A program made the translations under genes and the position numbers. 19,984 nt of DNA from Zancudomyces culisetae (Eukaryota > Kickxellomycota > Harpellomycetes > Harpellales > Legeriomycetaceae). The stretch lies in the NCBI GenBank assembly GCA_001969505.1, contig LSSK01000467.1:1-19984 (forward strand), given 5' to 3'. Every line of letters begins with the position of its first letter. Position 1 is the first letter of the stretch. Positions 12,150 through 19,984 of the stretch are shown piece after piece. The notes under the pieces are model-generated. The model was not told where the DNA came from. It was given only the letters and a program-made list of their open reading frames with translations, and made no database searches.

Positions 12150-13691
12150 ATGTGCAGAATAAACATTTCCGAAAATCATGCATCCATACCTGAAGGTGTA
12201 ACAGAATGTACGTTTACTGATGCTACATTACCAAATAATATTGTTTATGAACAACATCACTCGATTAAAAGTGATTCAAGTAATGCCTACACAAACTACT
12301 GGGTGTATTGACTCAAGAACAAATAGGGAAATAAGAAAAAAAATAACAACATATTTTGAATATACACAAATAGCCGAAGATATAACTTTCGAGTCTGCTA
12401 CACTAATGCAATCAAAAGAAAACATCCACAATCAACAGCATAAAATACAAAAAAGTGAGCAATCATAATAACGCATCCTACACTTACCATATTAGGCATT
12501 CTCATTTACATTATGTATGTATATGCATATAGAAAAGCATTCAATATTTACCAAAGCAAAAAATGTACTATACTACATTGTTGTGTTGTTTTTGGTAATA
12601 AGGCTCACAATGTTTGGAATTGACCACCTGGATGTTCATCCCACTAAGGAATTATCCAAGGTATGTGTATTTTATCCAAGCAAATTTCATTTGCTAAAAA
12701 AATAAAAAGTTTTGTATTTTTATAACCTCTCAACATGCTTTGTTAATTAGGACAAACATACCCCAAAGAAACAGAAGATTTTGGAAAGGGTAAAGGCAAC
12801 TGCAAAGTTTCCTACAGCACAAGTTAAGAGAATCATAATCTTTAGCGAGTTGTGGATAGATGTCGATGTTACATTTGGATTTGATAGATTAGAGAGAGAT
12901 AATATTAAAGTCATCTCAGGAATATATCAAAATCCAGACAGTCCAAATAAGGTCAAATCAAATTTTACGGTAACAGGCATGGATGGAGTCACTTTAAACT
13001 TGTTACTAGAGAATCAGAGCGAAAAGCTTGGGGATGCTAGTGCAAAGGCCGTGGTAGATGTCAGAGTTCCAAGAGGATATAGCGATCTGGAGACTTTGCT
13101 TATATACACAAAGCAAGGAAGTTTCAAGTATGACGAAACATCATTAAATAGGCTCCCATATGTCACCAACCTACATTACGAATCTTCACTTGGAAAGCTC
13201 AAAAGCAAGGTAAGTTTTATTAATAATCCGTTTAGAAGAAACGATTTGAATACAGCCAATGGTAAAGTGTAATTTTGTTATTTTACTATAATTTTACATA
13301 GCTTGTCAAAGCAAGTACTGCAATAATCAAAACAAAAGCAAACAGCATTGATACAGCATTCTACGTTGAAAAGGGAGTGACTCTGCAAACATACGATGCC
13401 AATATAACAAGCAGGATATTTTTACAGAACGCTGATAATTCGTACGTGGATGTAAGAGCGAAAAACGGAAGCATTGATGTTAGCATGCTTAGCAAGTATT
13501 CAGGTCTTATTGGTCTCAGGGCATTCAAAGGAAGCACTAGAATTGTAGACCGTGGAACAAATATGAATTTTGAGTTGAATGAGGCAAAAACACGAGGTTA
13601 TGTATTTAACACTAACCTTAACCCAAAACAAACCAACTCTAGTATACTTTTAGAGAACAATGAAGGTCCAATATCACTTCAGTTTTCCTAA
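12150..13691 (+). CDS. Type II membrane protein with DUF4097-like adhesin ectodomain, five exons
   Basis: Model exons: 12150-12279, 12374-12454, 12533-12660, 12751-13209 and 13302-13691, totalling 395 aa. The last two introns have strong signals (GTATGT..ATTAG, GTAAGT..ACATAG) and keep phase 0. The two 5' introns (GTAATG..AAATAG, GTGAGC..ATATAG) keep phase 1 but are less certain. The first 80 residues are hydrophilic and lack a signal peptide. A basic KKKHSIFTKAK stretch precedes one membrane helix (about 82-100, VLYYIVVLFLVI), which predicts N-in type II topology. The remaining ~295 residues are repetitive short beta strands alternating with Asn, Asp, Gly and Ser turns (KNGSIDVSML, NNEGPISLQF, GLIGLRAFKGS), the pattern of DUF4097/adhesin beta-solenoid domains. 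There are five N-glycosylation sequons in the ectodomain (NFT, NQS, NIT, NGS, NSS). The role is unknown; surface attachment or a wall function is inferred from the fold type. There is no visible enzyme motif. Confidence 0.7.
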
Positions 13692-14831
13692 AAAAGGCTA
13701 GTTGTCTTGGTTTTTGTTGTTGATTCTTTTATTGTTTTTATTTTATTTTGCATCTTATCAAGTTCTCTATGTTATGTGGATGTTGCTAATAGTAGCAACC
13801 AGGAAAATAAATAAAGAGATAAAGAAGATGAGTCGCTCGGTAGATATGTTATTAAATATACAAAACTGATAGAAAATAACTATTCATCTGGTTATTCAGT
13901 ATTAGGGGCGCAATTTAAGTTTTTTATGTAGGTGTGGTGGTGTTCTTTTACATAATCATCCGGCGGCCTTTCTAGTATTATTAAAATATAATTTGTGTTT
14001 ATAACATCTTCCGATACGGACATGATCTTCATCATGAGGTGTATAGTATAATGACCTCTAAGTTGATTCAACATCACCTCTACACCAAGATTGCAATTTC
14101 ACTACCTCTTGCTCTTGGCTGGTGGTTAAAACAGGGAGAGGAAGTACGATAATATAGATAAAATTTTCACTTTTCATTTTTCAATTGTTGCTTTGACATG
14201 GTTGCTTGCGACAGCGCAATAGTTTCAGAGAGTTGATAAAGTAAACCTCATAGCACTCAAGTATTCGAAACAGAAAACACAATTTCTTGATGAATCTAAA
14301 GCAGCCGCGTGTTGATAGCTTGGTCATGTAAATAGATGTTATTCAAACAGTTAGTTACATTACCAATACTGATGTTATTGCTATTATAATTTATTATTTT
14401 CACCGCGACAGTTCGAGTTACCACCTCTCCCTCCCAACAATGTGTATAGCTGAGCATTGCACATTTTGATGGGCCGAGTGTGAACAGGTTGAAATATACA
14501 AATATTGTTCAAGCTTTGACATGGGATTGATGGACGAATTATCACTATTTGAATCATCCAATTGAAAAAGGCGTAAAATATTTGACCAAAACTATGCGCT
14601 TTTACTAATACAGGCTGTTGGTTGGCCAAAAATATTTGCAATTCTTCATAATGAGCTAATTAAATTGATATCAATGGTTCTATGATTAGCAATTCGAGAA
14701 TCAAAATAGAAAACCCCGTGAAAAGGGAGGTTTAAGAGATAGAATCAAGCATACAATTAATCTGGTTTTCTGTAAACAAAAGCGTAAAAAAGAACTACTG
14801 GGTTGTGTATTTTTGCGTAAATGAAGGTGCG
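13692..14831. other. Intergenic between the adhesin and LIM genes
   Basis: 1.1 kb of AT-rich DNA with the adhesin 3' untranslated region at the left and the LIM gene promoter at the right. Open frames on the minus strand at 13892-14077 and 14384-14641 have no recognisable family. No RNA genes or repeats were noticed. Confidence 0.6.
13806..13815 (+). terminator. Candidate poly(A) signal of the adhesin-like gene
   Basis: Two overlapping AATAAA hexamers lie 115-125 nt downstream of the stop codon, a normal distance for a fungal 3' untranslated region. Confidence 0.45.
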
Positions 14832-14850
14832 ATGGAGGAAATTTCATTAG
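14821..14850 (+). other. Short upstream ORF overlapping the LIM start codon
   Basis: A 9-codon frame (MKVRWRKFH, then TAG) starts 11 nt before and out of frame with the proposed LIM start at 14832, and runs past it. Its ATG has T at -3 (weak context), whereas the LIM ATG has G at -3 and G at +4 (strong context), consistent with leaky scanning. It matters only if transcription begins upstream of 14821. Confidence 0.5.
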
Positions 14851-16052
14851 AAAGAATATTCGAGTATGACAATGAGAAGGTACAGCGAATCCAAAAGGAT
14901 TTGGAAAATCAATTGGATATTTTGAAACATCTTCCCAAAAAGCAGACAGCCCGGCGGTTCGGAGGAAATGCTGGTGACATAGAAGGAAGGACAATAGAAC
15001 AAGGAATGGGGCTTGAAAATCGAAAACACAACTTTGGACAAAAAAACATGCCTCTCGCTGGTCGTAGTGGCTTGAAAGGTAATAGCTTATATATAGTTTA
15101 GATCAGAATGCAAATTGCTTTAAAGTTCATATTCAAGGTATGGCATATTAGCTCGCATAGATGGGTGAAAAAGCATAAAGAATGTATACATATTTTTGAA
15201 ATTTCTCTATAGACAACGAATCGGAGCTGGACTGTGCGATCTGTGGAAGAAAAATTCAAGCAGATATAGATTTTAGCAGCATGGAACAATGTGCCGTGAC
15301 ATACGTCTGCGAAAGCTGCGAGCTGAAGATGAATGCAAAGAGCCCCCCACAGTCTGCAAAATTTCAAGTTGACCAGGATGTGAGGCTATCTACCAGACAT
15401 AGAGAGCACGATGATGGTGATCTTATTGGTCTAAAGAACGGTGTAGACTCCAAGGAGAACAAACTTTTATGTCACGATTGCAAAAAACCCCTAGGAAAGG
15501 TAATTTAAATTATACATTTATTGAACTCTGGAGATATCTTTCCAATGGGTACCAAAGTTATACTTGGAAAGGGAGTATTTTAATACTCATATAGTAAACC
15601 ATAAAAACAATAAAAATGAACACTAGGCATATCTAAATATACAAGGCAAACGATATCATCTGCAGCATTTTGTATGCAATGACTGTCGTTTACCTTTATA
15701 TGCGCTGGGAGGGTATTTTCGGGAGCCAAACGGGAAAAACAAGTATTATTGCCAACGAGATTATCTACAGAGATTTTCACCATACTGCCACCGGTGTAAC
15801 CTACCAATAACGATAGGAGAAATGGTAGTTTCGCTCGGGCAAAAATACCATTCGGAATGTTTTGTATGCAATGAGTGTGGTTGCAGGCTTGAAAACGGAA
15901 AGTGCTATGAGCATGATGGAGACCCACTTTGTGAACGACACTGGCATAGCAAGAATGGAACAATCTGTGGAGATTGTGGCGAGATAATTAAAGGAAAATG
16001 CATCGCCTTTGAAGGCGCAAAGTACCATCCCGATTGTTTTTATATGGAATAA
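14832..16052 (+). CDS. LIM-domain protein with two complete and one half LIM domain
   Basis: Exons 14832-15078, 15213-15499 and 15627-16052 give 319 aa. Introns of 134 nt (GTAATA..CTATAG) and 127 nt (GTAATT..CACTAG) keep frame; the second lies inside LIM1 and only this acceptor restores C-x2-C-x19-H-x2-C. Order: a charged N terminus with coiled-coil-like spacing (about 10-45); a four-cysteine C-x2-C-x21-C-x2-C module at Cys90, 93, 115 and 118; LIM1 169-223 (CHDC...HFVCNDC...CQRD); LIM2 232-283 (CHRC...HSECFVCNEC...CERH); then LIM3 from 292 (CGDC...HPDCF), which stops at residue 319 before its second zinc finger. LIM tandems of this kind occur in paxillin-like and Rho-GAP-associated scaffold proteins of the fungal cytoskeleton; that role is inferred. 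The start is the first in-frame ATG and has a good context. The stop codon lies 3 nt from that of the convergent METTL6 gene. Confidence 0.86.
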
Positions 16053-16053
16053 A
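16048..16053 (+). terminator. AATAAA overlapping the LIM stop codon
   Basis: The hexamer shares bases with the TAA stop at 16050-16052. If used, cleavage would fall 10-30 nt downstream, inside the antisense of the METTL6 coding end. In AT-rich DNA this could be coincidence. Confidence 0.35.
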
Positions 16054-16055
16054 AC

Positions 16056-17549
16056 TCAGTTTGTAGATGATATTTCGGCTGGAGCCAATTGGAATTTGGC
16101 CTGCACGAATATTCGGTCCACTTTCACATTGCGTTTGACGTTTGACGTTTCTTTGAATACGTAGCGGTTTTCCTTTTCTACGAGTTTTCCAAAATCTACA
16201 AACAGGGCACGCAGTCTTTCCACAGAGAAGTAATATGACATCGTACCATCTTGGCGGACATACAAGTTCTCTTCCAACCTGTGACCCGGCTTGAATCTTA
16301 GCTGAGCTTCGTCGTATAGCCCATAATCTCTGAATATTATTATTCCACCAGGCTTTAGCACCTTTTATGTAAATTTAAATATGATATATAGGTTAGTAAT
16401 TCTTTTTGTCTCAATTTCGACTCTTTATAGTAGACAACATAAAATAATACAGTACGCAGTTGTAGTGCACACTAAAGTGTTTTCTTTAACACAGTTAAAT
16501 TCGTTTAAATTCTCGCTTCTATCTTGTGGGTGGACTTTTGGCCTAAACCACAGCTAACTGTACTAGCACCGTTCAAACTTACTTTTAAAAGATTTTCTAC
16601 AGCAAATTGCATCTTTTCTGGAGCCAATGCCGAAAACACAAAGATCAGAGAAATGATATCGATTGATTGGGGCGGAATGTTGTCCAACAGATCATCTTTT
16701 GTGATGTCACATACAAAGGCCTTGCATCTTTCTTCAGTATAGGATTTGTGCTCCTAGTGAAATATGCCAAAATATAATTTTTTTAGGATTTCTATACGCG
16801 TATTGATTATGGTTTTTGCCATTTGAGGTTGAATTGTAAATAAATACAGAGGTAAAGCATGATAATTGTATAGTAGAATAAAACGCTGAGTTCCAACTTT
16901 TCAAGTACCTTTACAAACTGAACAGCGCGAGGAGAAAAATCGCAGCAATAAACCTTTAGTTTTGGATTCTTTTCCAACAGTGGCCATATGAAATTCCCAA
17001 CACCACAGCCAACTTCAAAGATGTGTGTCTATTTTTACATTGTAGATGAGTTGGTAGGATTTACTTGTGCAACAAAAGTATATTAAACTGATCTATGATC
17101 AAAAATCATCGATAGCTGCAAACAAAAGATGTTATGAGAAGAGAATAATATAGTCTAGATAAATTCTTACCTCTTCCCCAGGATTAAAATTTTCACTTTC
17201 TTCGGCCCTTAGTTCCTCGAATTCTCGATCAGTCCAATGGCGATCTTTATAAAAGTTTGTTGTGTTTCTTTTGTAGAAGAGATCCCTAATTTTACACAGA
17301 CCTTATGTCTTAGTTGCTGCAGGACCTTCTTTTTTTTCTTATGATAAAAAAAACTATAGCAGGAATTTATCAAAAATCGGAAAACAAAAAGAAGGCATGC
17401 AAAATGCTAGTAATCCATTAGTTTACTCACCAATTCCTTTTAGCCTCGGTTTTGTATTTGTTGACCCAAAATTCCGGGACAACAACAGTATCTTTCTGTA
17501 GCACTTCTTTTGCGTGTGCTTCTCTGGCAGCTATCTGTTCTTTTGACAT
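16056..17549 (-). CDS. METTL6: tRNA m3C methyltransferase, METTL6 type, five exons
   Basis: SAM-dependent enzyme expected to make 3-methylcytidine at position 32 of tRNA, tRNA-Ser for the METTL6/Trm141 group. Exons (minus): 17549-17431, 17285-17171, 17028-16909, 16753-16583 and 16361-16056, giving 276 aa against about 284 for animal METTL6. Introns are 145, 142, 155 and 221 nt. Joins restore family signatures: KRNWDLFYKRNTTNFYKDRHW across intron 1, GEE-THIFEVGCGVG across intron 2, AVQFVK-EHKSY across intron 3 and NLLK-VLKPGG across intron 4. Motif I of the methyltransferase fold is EVGCGVG (83-89); CCDFSPRAVQFV carries the acidic SAM-binding residue, VCDITKDDLLDNIPP is the later SAM pocket, and FRDYGLYD (185-192) and ENLYVRQDGTMSYYF are hallmarks of the METTL2/6/8 family. 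The short N terminus favours METTL6 over METTL2/8. The last intron ends in AAG, unlike nearly all others here. It is divergent from eL20. Confidence 0.95.
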
Positions 17550-18069
17550 TGGATATAAGTAATAATGTGTTACTGTTACTGTTATTGTTGTTGTCTTTGA
17601 AAGTTGTTTGGTATGCCTTGATGTCTTGCTATACTTTGGCAGTTCCTACTAATGATTGATTGATCGATATGTTTTACAATTCGCTTTATAAATTGTTCTA
17701 AAGTACAAAACTTGCAACTATCTAGACGTGCGAATATTTATTAACGATCAGGCTCTCCACACGAAATCTTGAAATATACTGACAGGGTAGCTCCTACTTG
17801 TTAACAAAGCAAAAAAAGGACTCAGAAAAATAAAAAGCAAAAGTCGAAAAATTTTATTTCTTTTTTTTTTGGTGAAATCCAAGATCTTTATTTTTATTGG
17901 CGAATAGATTTTGTCTTTGGTTGGAACGATTTTTACAATTAAAAACCTTGAACAGAAATCTACAAAAAAATTTTAGTAACATTTGGTTTTAATACTTTCT
18001 ATTACAAGTCGGAAGATTCCTCTTTTTATTTTTTGACAATTGCCAGACCAAGCGATAAATATTGTAAAG
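17550..18069. promoter_or_regulatory. Shared divergent promoter region, METTL6 / eL20
   Basis: 520 nt separate the start codons of the two divergent genes, so both promoters and leaders must be here. The sequence is AT-rich with a T-rich tract at about 17860-17871 and repeated GATT/GATC motifs near 17650-17670. No known ribosomal-protein promoter element was recognised. Confidence 0.6.
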
Positions 18070-19190
18070 ATGTCTAGAGTAAGTCAATTTTTTGCCTTTA
18101 AAGTATACTTAGAACGGACGCGACGTCAGTGCAGCTATCAGAGATTATTGGGTTACAGAATTCGTTGTGGTCTCGTTGAAAGTTTATTTAAGGATTCAAA
18201 TCGTTAGCGGAACGATGAAACTAAAATTAATGTCCAATTTGAATCTGTAAATGTACAGGCGAATGAAAGGGGCATTACTGCAACATTTTCTAAAATCCAA
18301 TATGATAATCTCTGCATAGTGCGGTTGGGGTTTTTTTTTGCACAACTGTCGCTTGAATATAGCTGTTGTTTTCATTTTTTGAACAAGATATGTGTATATA
18401 AATGCAATCTAAGAACTGTCGTTATTAACAAATGTTCTAAAATTGTACAATTTTACAGCTTAGAGAATACCAGGTTATCGGACGCAAGTGCCCAACTGAG
18501 AAGGAACCAAAGCCTCAATTGTACCGCATGAGAATCTTTGCTCCAAACGAAATCATCGCCAAGAGCAGATTCTGGTACTTTTTGACCAAGCTCAGAAAAG
18601 TCAAGAAGACAGCTTCACAAATCGTTTCGATCAACGAAATCAAAGAAGATAAGCCATTGACCGTCAAGAACTACGGTATTTGGATCAGATACGATTCTCG
18701 CTCTGGCACCCACAACATGTACAAAGAGTATAGAGAATGCTCACGTGCTGATGCCGTTGAGGCATGCTGTAAGTATTTTTCATAATACCAACACTTGTGT
18801 TTTTCTAGCAATCGAATAATACGGCAATGTACTTTGAACTAAACTGAAAACGAATGATTTTTATAAAATAATAGACCAAGATCTTGCTGCCCGCCACCGT
18901 GCCCGCTTCAGATCCATCCACATCATCAAGGTCGCTCAAGTTGCTGCCGCTGATGTCAAACGCAACTATATCAGACAATTCATTGTAAGTTTTTTCTCAT
19001 TATTCTGAAGTTAGTTATGATGGTATCACTAAGTACTTTTGTCATATTTTATCAACATCTTTTAAACCTTTTCTTTTGCTCTAAATAGGACTCCTCCATC
19101 AGATTCCCACTCCCACAACGTATCAAGAAGCCAGCACAAAAGAGACACAGATCTCTCATCATTGCTTCCCGCCCATCAACCTTTTACTAA
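18070..19190 (+). CDS. RPL20: 60S ribosomal protein eL20 (L18a/L20), four exons
   Basis: Component of the large cytosolic ribosomal subunit. Exons 18070-18078, 18459-18768, 18875-18984 and 19089-19190 encode 176 aa, the same as animal L18a and close to yeast L20. The first exon holds only Met-Ser-Arg; the join gives [17 protein letters not shown], matching fungal N termini. Other signatures: [58 protein letters not shown] and the C-terminal SRPSTFY. Introns of 380, 106 and 104 nt have GTAAGT donors and CAG, TAG and TAG acceptors. Codons in this gene favour C at the third position (ATC, AAG, GTC, CGC), unlike its A/T-ending neighbours, as expected for a highly expressed gene. The start-proximal long intron is typical of ribosomal-protein genes. 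Confidence 0.98.
18079..18458 (+). other. Long first intron of eL20
   Basis: 380-nt intron, the longest of the ordinary introns here and the only one ending CAG. It holds a 6-bp perfect stem with a 5-nt loop at 18200-18216 (ATCGTT/AACGAT) followed by ACGATGA, one base from a snoRNA C box. No D box (CTGA) pairs with it and no clear H/ACA layout was found. A hosted snoRNA or an expression-enhancing intron are possibilities only. Confidence 0.5.
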
Positions 19191-19269
19191 TAGTTTAAAG
19201 AAATTTGTTTTTTTTCCACAACTGTTTATGTTTTAATTTGCTGTTTTAGTCACCTAAAATTATAAAGTT

Positions 19270-19275
19270 AATAAA
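19270..19275 (+). terminator. Candidate poly(A) signal of eL20
   Basis: AATAAA 80 nt downstream of the stop codon, preceded by T/A-rich sequence, as expected for a short ribosomal-protein 3' untranslated region. Confidence 0.55.
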
Positions 19276-19477
19276 ACTTTGATTGTTTCTACTAATTTCA
19301 CTTGTTCTAAGACATCAGTGCTTTTCTGTGACCCTGGATATCAAGATTATTTATTTTAAAACTTTATATATGTACAAGAGAACATGTTATAGAAATAAAA
19401 ACTGCTCGAAAAAGTTCAAATCCAGCTCATACATAACGTTAACTTGATATCACACACCCATGCCTTTGAATATTTGA

Positions 19478-19984
19478 AGCGAGAGCAAAGATGGACCACA
19501 AAGGAACTGGGTTGACTTACAAGCAGCTTTCCCGCAGTACATGAAACACATTCTTTTCGTAGGTCGAATTCGAATAGGTCAATTTTGGACCGCCACGAGA
19601 TTAGCAAATTCGGGTTTTATAGATCCAGATTACAAAGCCAAATGTCCGTTCTGTAAGAAAGAAGAAAAAAAAACAGTTGAGCATTACTTATTAGATTGCA
19701 GCAGATGGGACGAGATTAGGAAGGATTTACTTACTGAATTTATAGATTTTTATAGTTCTTTTTTATCTAGCACGATTTCCGAGTGTGTTGAGCTTCGCAG
19801 GAAAATCGTGGGTAAACTCCTGGGGGAGGAGTTAAAGCTCAAACTACCTGGGATTCTTCGGGATCCAAACGCCACTTGCGTTAGAGCAGTGGTTTCCACA
19901 GCCCGGTTTCTTAACGAGACCTTTTTACCTCGCTACCTAGTGTTGAAAGACATTAGTGTAGTCCCACTCCCCTTGAACCAATGC
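19478..19984 (+). mobile_element. Non-LTR (LINE-like) retrotransposon ORF, C-terminal tail
   Basis: Open frame of 169 codons from a TGA at 19475 to the window edge. It reads LQAAFPQYMKHILFVGRIRIG and continues QFWTATRLAN, then a CCHC knuckle CPFCKKEEKKTVEHYLLDC (C-x2-C-x9-H-x4-C), then an acidic, Leu-rich tail. This layout is typical of the region after the reverse transcriptase domain in fungal LINE-type pol proteins. No reverse transcriptase or endonuclease domain lies upstream, so the copy is 5'-truncated, the usual outcome of LINE insertion. A second open frame at 19399-19512 (EYLKREQRWTTKELG, then TGA) overlaps the start in another frame and may be the upstream continuation after a frameshift. 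The tail is richer in G/C than the flanking DNA. Its 3' end is outside the window. Confidence 0.75.

Noticed and set aside
14384-14641. Minus-strand open frame with His and Cys residues that loosely suggested a retrotransposon integrase zinc finger
   Set aside because: Spacing of the His and Cys residues does not fit HHCC, no neighbouring integrase core is visible, and the frame breaks on both sides.
15079-15115. Unspliced reading of LIM exon 1 to a stop as a separate small protein
   Set aside because: The GTAATA donor and CTATAG acceptor join it in phase to the zinc-module exon, and the tail after the donor is low-information sequence.
16130-16160. Short tandem repeat TTTGACG in the METTL6 last exon
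   Set aside because: Only two full copies, in frame and coding (NVKRNVKV), with normal family sequence on either side.

Overview
The window looks like nuclear DNA of an early-diverging, AT-rich fungus. Every gene is eukaryotic and interrupted by short spliceosomal introns. The 18 modelled introns run from 78 to 380 nt apart from one of 946 nt, and 16 of them end in TAG. Intergenic DNA is very A/T-rich. The gene set (fructose-1,6-bisphosphatase, phosphoglucomutase, RBBP4/Msi1, a KRE9/DUF7137-like secreted Ig-fold protein, a LIM protein, METTL6, eL20) fits a fungus. The type II adhesin-domain protein and the non-LTR retroelement tail suggest a Zoopagomycota/Mucoromycota-grade lineage, possibly a gut-dwelling Harpellales type. 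That placement is inference, not proof.

Layout: (1) 346-1569, minus: FBP1, two exons, with a 7-bp microsatellite in its leader. (2) 2829-4663, minus: phosphoglucomutase, two exons. (3) 6374-7925, plus: RBBP4/Msi1-type WD40 histone chaperone, three exons. (4) 8266-10075, minus: secreted, probably GPI-anchored Ig-like protein with a long intron that may hide a cassette exon. (5) 12150-13691, plus: type II membrane protein with a DUF4097-like adhesin ectodomain, five exons. (6) 14832-16052, plus: LIM protein with a zinc-ribbon-like module, two full LIM domains and a third cut in half by the stop codon. (7) 16056-17549, minus: METTL6-type tRNA m3C methyltransferase, five exons, whose stop codon lies 3 nt from the LIM stop. 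(8) 18070-19190, plus: ribosomal protein eL20, four exons. (9) 19478-19984, plus: C-terminal tail of a non-LTR retrotransposon ORF running off the window.

Functional links: FBP1 and phosphoglucomutase are tandem neighbours that could send gluconeogenic carbon through glucose-6-P to glucose-1-P, and so to glycogen, trehalose and wall glucan. METTL6 and eL20 are divergent translation genes sharing about 520 nt of upstream DNA. The two surface-protein genes are also divergent, across a 2.1-kb gap, and are the least conventional part of the window. No prokaryotic-type system, CRISPR array, tRNA or rRNA gene was seen. Exon models were spliced by eye from protein-family conservation and splice signals and need RNA evidence.
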